Of a stretch of DNA of 51,628 bases, positions 44,895-51,628 are shown one piece after another. The notes beneath the pieces are model-generated. The model was given only the letters and a program-made list of their open reading frames with translations, was not told where the DNA came from and searched no databases. How positions within the stretch are numbered: position 1 is the stretch's first letter; the number at the start of each line of letters is the position of its first letter. The translations under genes were made by a program, and so were the position numbers. This stretch comes from Paracoccaceae bacterium (lineage in GTDB: Bacteria > Pseudomonadota > Alphaproteobacteria > Rhizobiales > Stappiaceae): NCBI GenBank assembly GCA_002709505.1, contig PARB01000061.1:1-51628 (forward strand), read 5' to 3'.

Positions 44895-45422
44895 TCAGGC
44901 CTTTTTCACGAATTGCGTCAGGATGACGATCCGCTGGCCTTCGACGCGGCCTTCGATATGGGCGGCATTGTCGGGCACCAGCGAGATCTTGCGCACCGCC
45001 GTGCCGCGCTTGGCGGTGAAGCCGGCGCCTTTCACGGGAAGGTCCTTGATCAGCGTGACGGTGTCGCCGGAGGCAAGCACCGCGCCGTTGCAGTCGACAT
45101 GCACGACCGCATCGCCGTCCGTGTCGCCACCGCTCATGCCCTCTTCGGCCCAGGCTTGGACCTCAGGCTCCAGATAGGCGATCTCCAGCACCTCGCGCGC
45201 CCAGGGCGCTTCCGGCAGCGCTTTCAGGAGCCGCCAGGCGACGACCTGCACGGCCGGCTCCGGGCTCCAGATCGCCTCGTTGAGGCACTGCCAGTGCGGA
45301 CCGTCGACGGGGCCGTTCTCGACCCCGTCCCGGCAGGTGTCGCAAAGCGGCAGGGTTTCATCGCGCGGTGCGATCGCGACGTCGGTTGTGGTGTCGGCAG
45401 AGCAAAGGGCGCAGGTCGCCAT
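44895..45422 (-). CDS. phnA: PhnA family zinc-ribbon protein
   Basis: A 175-residue PhnA-type protein with an N-terminal zinc ribbon (CALC at about 4-7 and CDTC at about 27-30). A central helical part follows, then the C-terminal PhnA domain (VVHVDCNGAVLASGDTVTL and ending in QFVKKA). The name comes from a phosphonate operon, but PhnA is not required for phosphonate breakdown and its role is unsettled. The frame runs far upstream but the zinc ribbon marks the true start. It is downstream of the DUF817 gene. Confidence 0.88.
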   Translation of the reverse strand: MATCALCSADTTTDVAIAPRDETLPLCDTCRDGVENGPVDGPHWQCLNEAIWSPEPAVQVVAWRLLKALPEAPWAREVLEIAYLEPEVQAWAEEGMSGGDTDGDAVVHVDCNGAVLASGDTVTLIKDLPVKGAGFTAKRGTAVRKISLVPDNAAHIEGRVEGQRIVILTQFVKKA

Positions 45423-45562
45423 GGCATGTCCAATCGGTTGAGGGCGTCGCGCGCGGCACGATGCGGCGCGCGAGGAAAGGCGAGATCCGTGGCATAGGCC
45501 GTGGCACCTCATCTGTCCATGTCGGGGCAAGCCCGGATGAGACAGCCAGGCGTCCGGGCCTT

Positions 45563-46444
45563 TCACTCCTTGCGGGGCTTGTTGACCAGGGTCACCAGCA
45601 CGAAGGAGATGATCATCAACAGCACCCAGGCGTTCAGCTTTGCGAGCGACACGAGGCGCCAGCCGTCGGCCTGGTCCGGATAGCGCCAGGCCTGCGCGAA
45701 GGTGCCGATGTTTTCCGCGAACCAGATGAACACTGCGACGAGGAAAAAGCCGAGCACCAGCGGCATGCGATGCCGGTAGCGATAGACGGAGTAATGCACG
45801 AAGGTGCGCCCGTAGAGCAGGAACAGCAGGGCGAACAGGCCGAGACGGATGTCCACCGTGTAGTGGTGGGTGAAGAAGTTCACATAGATCGCGATGGCGA
45901 ACGCCCATGTCGTCCACAGCGGCGGATAGTGGCTGTAGCGAAAATCGAAGATCCGCGAGATCCGGGCGAGATAGCTGCCGACCGCGGCATACATGAAGCC
46001 GGAAAAGAGCGGCACGCCGCCGATGCGGAAGAAACTCTCCTCCGGATAGATCCACGAGCCGGCGGCGGTCTTGAACACTTCCATCGCGGTGCCCACAACA
46101 TGGAAGATCAGGATCACCTTTGCCTCGTCCAGCGTTTCCAGCCGCGCGGCGAGCAGCCAGACCTGAAGCGCGAGGGCGGCGAGAAACAGGAAGTCGTAGC
46201 GCGCAAGCGCGGCATCGGCCGGATAGAGGAAGCGAGTGCCCAGGATCAATGCCAGCAGCAGCGCGCCATAGAGGCAGGCGTAGGCCTGCTTGATGCCGAA
46301 GGCGAGGAACTCGGTCGCTGCGCGCGCGGCGACCCCCTTGCCGAGGCGCCGGTAGACATGCGGCAACACAAGGTGCAGCACGCGTTCGGTTCGCGATGCA
46401 GCCGTCGCCGGCCGGCCCAGCCTTTGCACCAGATTGAGCCGCAT
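45563..46444 (-). CDS. DUF817 family integral membrane protein
   Basis: A 293-residue membrane protein with about eight helices, of the DUF817 family. TEFLAFGIKQAYACLYGAL, FKTAAGSWIYPEESFFRIGGVPLF and WFAENIGTFAQAW are characteristic stretches, each given here as seen. The function is unknown; the length is normal. It lies 24 bases downstream of the HAD nucleotidase gene on the same strand, so it may be transcribed from the argB promoter. Confidence 0.88.
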   Translation of the reverse strand: MRLNLVQRLGRPATAASRTERVLHLVLPHVYRRLGKGVAARAATEFLAFGIKQAYACLYGALLLALILGTRFLYPADAALARYDFLFLAALALQVWLLAARLETLDEAKVILIFHVVGTAMEVFKTAAGSWIYPEESFFRIGGVPLFSGFMYAAVGSYLARISRIFDFRYSHYPPLWTTWAFAIAIYVNFFTHHYTVDIRLGLFALLFLLYGRTFVHYSVYRYRHRMPLVLGFFLVAVFIWFAENIGTFAQAWRYPDQADGWRLVSLAKLNAWVLLMIISFVLVTLVNKPRKE

Positions 46445-46468
46445 GGCCTCGACCTTCTGCTGCTTGCG

Positions 46469-47224
46469 CTATCCGGCCCCGTGCTTCAGCGCGCCGTTGA
46501 CGGCCCTGAGAAAGCCGGCGAGATCGTCGGTGACGAAGTCGACATGCGGCGCATTGGCGCCTTCCAGCTCCCATTCCTCGCGAAACACCGCGCGCGTGCC
46601 GTCCGGCACCAGCAGCACGGAGCGCATGCCGAGCCGGTGCGGCACGACGAGATTGCGGGCAAGGTCCTCGAACATCGCCGCGCGCGCCGGCGCGACCCCG
46701 GTGCGATCCATGAACAGGTTGTAGGCTTCCAGGTTCGGCTTGGGCAAAAGGCCGGCGGCGACGATGTCGAAGATGTCGTCGAACTGGTCGGAGATGCCGA
46801 GCCGCTCGGCGGTGCGTTCGGCATGCGGCTTGTCGCCATTGGTGAAGATGAACTTCTTGCCCGGCAGCTCGGCAATCATCCGGCCTAGTTCCGGGTTCGG
46901 CTCGATCGGCGAATAGTCGATGTCGTGCACATACTCCAGGAAGGCGTCCGGCTCGATGTCGTATTCGATCATAAGGCCGCGCAGCGTCGTTCCGTAGTCG
47001 CGGTAGAATTCCTTCTGCTTGATCCGCGCCTCATCCGCCGGCATGTCGAGCGTCCGCGCGATATAGTCGGAGATCCGCGTGTCGATCTGCTCGAACAGGT
47101 TGCTCGTCGCCGGATAGAGGGTGTTGTCGAGGTCGAACACCCAGGCTTCCACGCCCCTGAAGGCGCGCAGGTCGTGCTGGTGGGCGTGCCGGCCTTCGCC
47201 GTTGAGAGTGGGCGTGTCGGTCAC
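46469..47224 (-). CDS. HAD-type pyrimidine 5'-nucleotidase
   Basis: A 251-residue HAD phosphatase of the pyrimidine 5'-nucleotidase (SDT1-like) group. Motif I is [10 protein letters not shown] (Asp31 and Asp33), motif [11 protein letters not shown], the lysine is in LPKPNLEAY, and the acidic pair region is [12 protein letters not shown] 47224 overlaps the argB stop as GTGA, indicating coupled translation. This pairing with argB is common in rhizobia; the physiological substrate there is not established. Confidence 0.9.
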   Translation of the reverse strand: MTDTPTLNGEGRHAHQHDLRAFRGVEAWVFDLDNTLYPATSNLFEQIDTRISDYIARTLDMPADEARIKQKEFYRDYGTTLRGLMIEYDIEPDAFLEYVHDIDYSPIEPNPELGRMIAELPGKKFIFTNGDKPHAERTAERLGISDQFDDIFDIVAAGLLPKPNLEAYNLFMDRTGVAPARAAMFEDLARNLVVPHRLGMRSVLLVPDGTRAVFREEWELEGANAPHVDFVTDDLAGFLRAVNGALKHGAG

Positions 47225-48108
47225 GGGCGCAGCAGGGTCCCGGCGCCCTGGTCGGTGAACAGTTCCAGCAGCACCGCATGCGGCACCTTGCCGTTGAGGA
47301 TGACGACGCCCTCCACACCGCGCTCGATCGCCTCGATACAGGTCTCGACCTTGGGGATCATGCCGCCGGAAATCGTGCCGTCCTCGATCAGCGCGCGCGC
47401 CTGGGCAACCGACAGCTCCTTGATCAGATTGCCGTCGCCGTCGAGCACGCCGGGTACATCGGTGAGGAACAAGAGTCGCTTGGCGTCTAGGGCCCCGGCG
47501 ATGGCGCCGGCGAATGTGTCGGCGTTGATGTTGTAGGTCTCGCCGTCGCGACCCGGTGCCACCGGCGCCACGACGGGGATCAGCTCTTCCTTCATGACGA
47601 GCTTCAGCACGGTCGGATTGACCTCCGTCGGCTCGCCGACGAAGCCGAGGTCGATCACCTGCTCGATGGCGGAATTGGGATCGCGCACCCGGCGTTGCAG
47701 CTTTTGCGCGGTGACCAGATTGCCGTCCTTGCCGCAAAGCCCGATGGCCTTGCCGCCCTCGGAATTGATCAGATGCACCACTTCCTTGTTGATCGCGCCG
47801 GCCAGCACCATCTCGACCACCTCGACGGTCGCCTTGTCGGTGACGCGCAGGCCGTTGCGGAACTCGCTCTTGATGCCGAGACGCTCCAGCATGGAGCCGA
47901 TCTGCGGTCCGCCGCCATGCACCACCACCGGCAGCACGCCGGCAAGGCGCAGCAAGGTGATGTCACGGGCAAAGGCGTGGCCGAGCTCCGCATCGCCCAT
48001 CGCATGGCCGCCGTATTTCACCACGACGACCTGATCATCGTAGCGCAGCATGTAGGGCAGGGCCTTGGAGATGACCTGTGCAGGGTTGATCGGGGCGGCA
48101 TCGGACAT
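47221..48108 (-). CDS. argB: Acetylglutamate kinase
   Basis: Second step of arginine synthesis: phosphorylates N-acetylglutamate with ATP. The 295-residue amino-acid kinase has [11 protein letters not shown] (ATP/Lys site), [19 protein letters not shown]-type [15 protein letters not shown] and [16 protein letters not shown] 48108 fits the family N-terminus; TTG 48129 upstream is less likely. The N-terminal helix ([14 protein letters not shown]) is the one used for arginine feedback in hexameric enzymes. It overlaps the nucleotidase gene by 4 bases. Confidence 0.96.
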   Translation of the reverse strand: MSDAAPINPAQVISKALPYMLRYDDQVVVVKYGGHAMGDAELGHAFARDITLLRLAGVLPVVVHGGGPQIGSMLERLGIKSEFRNGLRVTDKATVEVVEMVLAGAINKEVVHLINSEGGKAIGLCGKDGNLVTAQKLQRRVRDPNSAIEQVIDLGFVGEPTEVNPTVLKLVMKEELIPVVAPVAPGRDGETYNINADTFAGAIAGALDAKRLLFLTDVPGVLDGDGNLIKELSVAQARALIEDGTISGGMIPKVETCIEAIERGVEGVVILNGKVPHAVLLELFTDQGAGTLLRP

Positions 48109-48238
48109 GGCGGGATTGAACTTTCGCAAGAACGGACGGGGCTTGTCGGCGTCATCGCCGGATCATGCGACGACGCGTCGCTCTATAGCGTTTTTCGCCG
48201 GAGGTCTCAATCGCGGGCGGTGAGTGAGGGCCCCGGCG

Positions 48239-50482
48239 TCAGGCGGCGCCCATGCGCAGGCCCGCAGCCGGCAGCCCGTCCTTCGACTGGCGGCGTGCGG
48301 CTTCGATATGCTCGCGGATCCGTTCGCTGCGCACGGGCCGCGAGAAGTGGTAGCCCTGGACGTCGGTGCAGCCGATCTGCGAGAGGAACCGCTTCTGCTC
48401 CTCCGTCTCGATGCCCTCGGCCGTGACCTTGAGGCCAAGATCGACCGCCAGTTTCACCACCGCGTGGGTCACGGTGTTGTAGTCGACATCGACGTTGAGG
48501 CCGTTGACGAAATGCCGGTCGACCTTGATCCGGTCGATGGAGAACTGCAGCAGGTGGTTGAGCGAGCCGAAACCCGTGCCGAAGTCGTCGAGAACGATCT
48601 GGGCGCCCATCTGCTTCAGCGCGCGCAGCGTGTCGGCCAGATCCGCATTCGGCGTGATCAGGATGTTCTCGGTGATCTCGAGGTCGAGATTGCGCCCGTC
48701 GAAGCCGGTGCGCTCCAGGATCGCGCGCACCCGGTTGACAAGCCGCGGATCGCGCAGCTGCCCGGCGAAAAGATTGACGGACAGGCGAAACCCGTGCGGC
48801 GCCTCGCGGGTCCACGGAAGCGCGGCACGGCAGGCGTCTTCCAGCACCTTGTAGCCGACGTCGGCCGCGTAGCGGCTGGCATCGAGCGCCGAGATGAAGG
48901 CGCCCGGCGACAGCCGTCCGCGTTCCGGATGGTCCCAGCGCAAGAGCGCCTCCGCCCCGATGATGCATTCGTCTTCCATGCGCACGATCGGCTGGAACAC
49001 GAGGTCGAACTGGTCGTTGTCGAAGGCCTCGCACAGCTCCCGCGCCAGTGTGTTGCGGCAGTCCGCATCCCGGCGCATCGCGATGTCGAAAGTGATGAAG
49101 CGTCCGCGTCCGAGGGCCTTGGCCTCGTAGAGGGCAAGATCGGCATTGCCCATCAGCTGGCTGAAATTGCCGCCGTGTTCGGGCAGGGCGGCGATGCCGA
49201 TGCTGCTGCCGCATTCCATGACGAAGTTGCCGATATCGGTCGGCCGGGAAATGGCGCGGGCGAGGCTGGCGGCATATTCGGCCACCGCTCCGTCGCGGTC
49301 GAGGCTGGGTTCGAGGATGGCGAATTCGTCGCCGCCGAGACGGGCGACGGTGGCGTCCGCCCCGACGCAGGCCCGGAGCCGTTTCGCCACGGCGATCAGT
49401 AATGTGTCGCCGGCCGAATGGCCGTAGGTGTCGTTGACCTGCTTGAAATGGTCGATGTCGAGCAGGAAGAGGGTCGAGGCGCTGCCCTCTTCCTCCCAGC
49501 GGCGGAAGGCATCGGCGACGCGCTGTTCGAAGGCCGTCCGGTTGGCCAGCCCGGTCAGCGGGTCGTGATGGGCCATGTATTCGACCTCGCGGCGGGCCAG
49601 TTCCTCGTCGGAGACGTCGCGCGCCGAGCCGCGGTAGCCGAGGAAGGTGCCGTCCTGGGAGCTGACCGGTCGCCCGCTGATGGAATAGATCCGCTCGCGG
49701 TCGCCGTCGAACCAGCGAAAGCGCAGGTCGCGGAACGGTTCATGGGCTTCGAGCGCGCGGCGGTGGTCCGCCCAGAACTGCGCGCTTTCGCCATTGCCGC
49801 AGGCGGCGTCCCAGCGCGACTTGCCCAGAAAATCGCCGATGCGGATGCCGTTGTCGGAGGCGCTGCGCGACAGATAGGTAAAGCGGAACTGGTCGTCCTG
49901 CTCCCAGATCCAGTCGGACGCGATCCCGAGGTAATCGGTCAGCCGTGCATCGCGCTGGCGCCCTTCCAGAATGCGCACGGCCAGCGCCGTCAGCGACTGC
50001 ATGCTCGCCAGCTGCGCGTCGTCCAGGGCTGCCTCGCGAACCTTGCGGTCGATGACGCACAGGCTGCCGATCGACGTGCCGCAGGCAAGCCGCATGGGAA
50101 AGCCGGCATAGAAGCGGTTTCCATCCTCGCGCGCGACATAGGGGTAGTCCTTGAAGCGGTTGTCCCTGGAGAGGTCCGGGACGATCAGCGGCGCGTCCTC
50201 GCGATAGGTGACCCCGCAAACGGAAAGGGCGGCCGGGGTCTGGCTGACGCTGCTGCCGACGGAGGCGATCACATGCAGCTGGTCGTTGTGGGCAAAGGTG
50301 ATGAAGGCCTTCTCGCACCGGGTGATGCGGGCCGCGATGCGCACGATTTCGTCAAGCGCCGGGTCCGGTCCGTCCTCGATCAGGCCAAAGCCGACCAGGT
50401 CGGTCCGCGAGATCGCGTCACCGTGATCATTGCTTGAAAAACGGGCGCGCAAACCTGGTGTCGCGCCTTGGCTCTCGTGCAT
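48239..50482 (-). CDS. GAF-PAS-GGDEF-EAL cyclic-di-GMP signalling protein
   Basis: A 747-residue cytoplasmic protein with no membrane segment. It has a GAF domain (about 35-175), a PAS domain (about 180-290), a GGDEF domain with intact LGGDEF (383-387) and an EAL domain starting at about 480. The EAL catalytic set looks complete: EAL (511-513), VNLF, EITEN, DDFGTG, IKVDR and AEGIE, so it should hydrolyse cyclic-di-GMP. The GGDEF may make it or bind GTP. The inhibitory RxxD site is missing. ATG 50482 is preferred to GTG 50494 because of GGGGTGG upstream. It lies between engB and argB. Confidence 0.93.
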   Translation of the reverse strand: MHESQGATPGLRARFSSNDHGDAISRTDLVGFGLIEDGPDPALDEIVRIAARITRCEKAFITFAHNDQLHVIASVGSSVSQTPAALSVCGVTYREDAPLIVPDLSRDNRFKDYPYVAREDGNRFYAGFPMRLACGTSIGSLCVIDRKVREAALDDAQLASMQSLTALAVRILEGRQRDARLTDYLGIASDWIWEQDDQFRFTYLSRSASDNGIRIGDFLGKSRWDAACGNGESAQFWADHRRALEAHEPFRDLRFRWFDGDRERIYSISGRPVSSQDGTFLGYRGSARDVSDEELARREVEYMAHHDPLTGLANRTAFEQRVADAFRRWEEEGSASTLFLLDIDHFKQVNDTYGHSAGDTLLIAVAKRLRACVGADATVARLGGDEFAILEPSLDRDGAVAEYAASLARAISRPTDIGNFVMECGSSIGIAALPEHGGNFSQLMGNADLALYEAKALGRGRFITFDIAMRRDADCRNTLARELCEAFDNDQFDLVFQPIVRMEDECIIGAEALLRWDHPERGRLSPGAFISALDASRYAADVGYKVLEDACRAALPWTREAPHGFRLSVNLFAGQLRDPRLVNRVRAILERTGFDGRNLDLEITENILITPNADLADTLRALKQMGAQIVLDDFGTGFGSLNHLLQFSIDRIKVDRHFVNGLNVDVDYNTVTHAVVKLAVDLGLKVTAEGIETEEQKRFLSQIGCTDVQGYHFSRPVRSERIREHIEAARRQSKDGLPAAGLRMGAA

Positions 50483-50520
50483 GCGGCTTTCCACCCCTCA
50501 ATCGCGCAAGAGTCGCATGA

Positions 50521-50578
50521 GTAAATTTACGCAACGTTAATCTGATGGGAGTCGCGGTTTCTGTCGATAGCGCGACTC
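50521..50578. other. Palindromes upstream of the GGDEF-EAL gene
   Basis: GTAAATTTAC (50521-50530) is a perfect 10-bp palindrome 38 bases before the start codon. A separate perfect inverted repeat GAGTCGCG/CGCGACTC (50549-50556 with 50571-50578) has a 14-base loop. They could be an operator and a weak engB terminator; no U-run follows the second on the minus strand. Confidence 0.35.
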
Positions 50579-50657
50579 GAAAATCCTGTTTGCGCCCGTT
50601 GAAACGACGATTGGCAGGATTCTCTTGCGACAGTGCCCGCTCCGCAAGGCCCCGGCA

Positions 50658-51344
50658 CTACGTCAGGGTGAGTTTATGGATCTCGGCACGCAGTTCCGCA
50701 AGTCCCGTTGCCGTGTCGGACGAGGTTTCGATTACCACAGGATGCGCGGCCGGCCGCTTCAGGATGCCCTTGGCGGTTTCCTCCTTCACCCGCTTCGCCT
50801 GCCCGGGCTTGATCTTGTCGATCTTGGTCAGCACCACCTGATAGTTGACGGCCGCCCGGTCGAGCAGGGTCATCACCTCCAGGTCGTTGGGCTTCAGCCC
50901 GTGGCGGCTGTCGACGAGGACGAACACGCGCCGGAGCCGGGCACGACCCTGCAGGTAGGTGTAGACCAGCTTTGTCCAGGCATCGACGAGGTCCTTGGGC
51001 GCCTTGGCGTAGCCGTAGCCGGGCATGTCGACCAGCGCCACGTCGCTGCCCGGCGCACCGAAGAAATTGAGCATCTGCGTGCGTCCGGGCGTATTGGACG
51101 TGCGCGCCAGGCCGTTTACGCCCGTCAGGGCGTTGATCAGGCTCGACTTTCCGACATTCGAGCGCCCGGCAAAGGCGACCTCGATCATCTCGTCGCCGGG
51201 CAGCTGGTCGAGCCGCGCGACACTGGTGATGAACGCCCACGGACGGCGGAACAGCAGACGGCCGGCCTCGATCTCCGCCTCGGTGTAGCTTGCGGGGTCG
51301 TTCGGATCGTTCGGGGCGGAGGTCTCGGTCTCGGTTTCGGTCAT
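50658..51344 (-). CDS. engB: Ribosome biogenesis GTPase EngB (YihA)
   Basis: A 228-residue small GTPase needed for large ribosomal subunit maturation. G1 is [10 protein letters not shown] (about 60-69), the G2 region [14 protein letters not shown]3 DMPGYGYA, G4 TKIDK and the G5 region ETSSD. A hydrophilic N-terminus contains a Thr-Glu repeat (TETETET) from a short GGTCTC-type tandem repeat on the plus strand. ATG 51344 starts the protein; the frame upstream is not conserved. Confidence 0.95.
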   Translation of the reverse strand: MTETETETSAPNDPNDPASYTEAEIEAGRLLFRRPWAFITSVARLDQLPGDEMIEVAFAGRSNVGKSSLINALTGVNGLARTSNTPGRTQMLNFFGAPGSDVALVDMPGYGYAKAPKDLVDAWTKLVYTYLQGRARLRRVFVLVDSRHGLKPNDLEVMTLLDRAAVNYQVVLTKIDKIKPGQAKRVKEETAKGILKRPAAHPVVIETSSDTATGLAELRAEIHKLTLT

Positions 51345-51408
51345 CGCGTCAGGGTTCCGGTGCGGCCGCTGCTGCGGCACATGTAAGCAGATATGTCTGG
51401 GGCTCGGC

Positions 51409-51628
51409 TCAGCGCGCGGCCATAAGCCGGTCGAGGTCCGCGCCACGGATGGCGTCAAGGTTTCGTGCGATCTTTTCCGGCGTCCAGTGCCACCAGGCGA
51501 TGTCCAGGAGCGTTTCGATCGTGTCGTCGCAAAACCGGTATCGCACAATGCGTGCGGGGTTTCCAGCAACGACGGCGTAGGGCGGCACCGGCGCGGCGAC
51601 CACCGCCTTGGCGCCGACGATGGCGCCG
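51409..51628 (-). CDS. CatB-like acetyltransferase, C-terminal part (cut by window edge)
   Basis: The frame runs off the right edge. It reads [20 protein letters not shown] at the cut, then [11 protein letters not shown] and a C-terminal [12 protein letters not shown]. This is the end of a left-handed beta-helix O-acetyltransferase of the CatB/Vat (xenobiotic or sugar acetyltransferase) type. The acceptor cannot be told from the C-terminus. It is upstream of engB on the same strand. Confidence 0.85.
   Translation of the reverse strand, partial: GAIVGAKAVVAAPVPPYAVVAGNPARIVRYRFCDDTIETLLDIAWWHWTPEKIARNLDAIRGADLDRLMAAR

Noticed and set aside
44895..46574. Apparent 559-codon protein joining PhnA with upstream sequence
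   Set aside because: The upstream part overlaps the DUF817 gene in another frame; the zinc ribbon at 45422 is the natural PhnA N-terminus.
1..51628. tRNA, rRNA, CRISPR arrays, insertion sequences, integrase or attachment sites
   Set aside because: I read the gaps on both strands for cloverleaf, repeat-spacer and transposase signals and saw none I could support.

Overview
The window is GC-rich, densely coded chromosomal DNA from an alphaproteobacterium, most likely of the Hyphomicrobiales (Rhizobiales). The evidence is a Tad/Cpa pilus locus of the Caulobacter/rhizobial type, a BioMNY biotin importer, a MaoC-phosphotransacetylase fusion beside acetate kinase, and the grouping of def, fmt, truA, dapE, dapD, argB and engB. 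Several proteins recall the Stappia/Roseibium group, but genus cannot be fixed from this sequence alone. I see no rRNA, tRNA, CRISPR array, insertion sequence or prophage. Two genes run off the ends: a purine nucleoside phosphorylase at the left and a CatB-type acetyltransferase at the right.

Region 1 (1-7340) is a one-direction nucleoside salvage operon: punA, deoC, deoA, deoB, a phytanoyl-CoA dioxygenase-family gene, an adenosine/adenine deaminase, upp and ribokinase. Nucleosides are split to bases and (deoxy)ribose-1-phosphate, DeoB makes the 5-phosphate, DeoC cleaves deoxyribose-5-phosphate, and Upp recovers uracil. The dioxygenase has no place in the textbook pathway yet is translationally coupled to the deaminase. 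Ribokinase has an in-frame amber stop 22 codons before the family's usual end and a run of ten Gs just before its start.

Region 2 (7490-13797) holds an anchored retropepsin-like protease, an acetylpolyamine-amidohydrolase/HDAC-like enzyme, a HAD phosphatase, an orphan PhnD-like binding protein with a long acidic linker, and a MaoC-Pta fusion coupled to ackA.

Region 3 (13980-26182) is a complete-looking tight-adherence (Tad) pilus locus. Two TadE-like pseudopilin genes and a small secretin-N-like gene lie on the minus strand. The Flp pilin, the prepilin peptidase and cpaB-cpaC-cpaD-cpaE-cpaF-tadB-tadC lie on the plus strand. A convergent tadD closes the locus, separated from tadC by a 47-bp perfect palindrome that looks like a two-way terminator.

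Region 4 (26362-32610) has an M17 aminopeptidase, a small MarR regulator, an NlpC/P60 hydrolase, a DUF1284 protein, bioY-bioM-bioN, a hairpin-rich 707-bp non-coding gap, and a receiver-domain protein that lacks the phospho-acceptor aspartate.

Region 5 (32624-51628) is housekeeping with accessory genes mixed in: ghrA-like, rmuC, def, marC-like, fmt, a GNAT, truA, two membrane proteins, dapE, DUF805, dapD, a TetR/SMR efflux pair with a visible operator, an EamA transporter, PhnA, DUF817, a HAD pyrimidine nucleotidase, argB, a GAF-PAS-GGDEF-EAL protein and engB. The argB/dap/def-fmt-truA/engB set is a recognisable rhizobial grouping into which the signalling, efflux and membrane genes appear to have been inserted.

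No single unmistakable new system stands out. The best leads are the dioxygenase in the nucleoside operon, the structured gap upstream of bioY, the phospho-acceptor-less receiver, the truncated ribokinase with its G tract, and the Asp-to-Asn change in the MaoC half of the Pta fusion.
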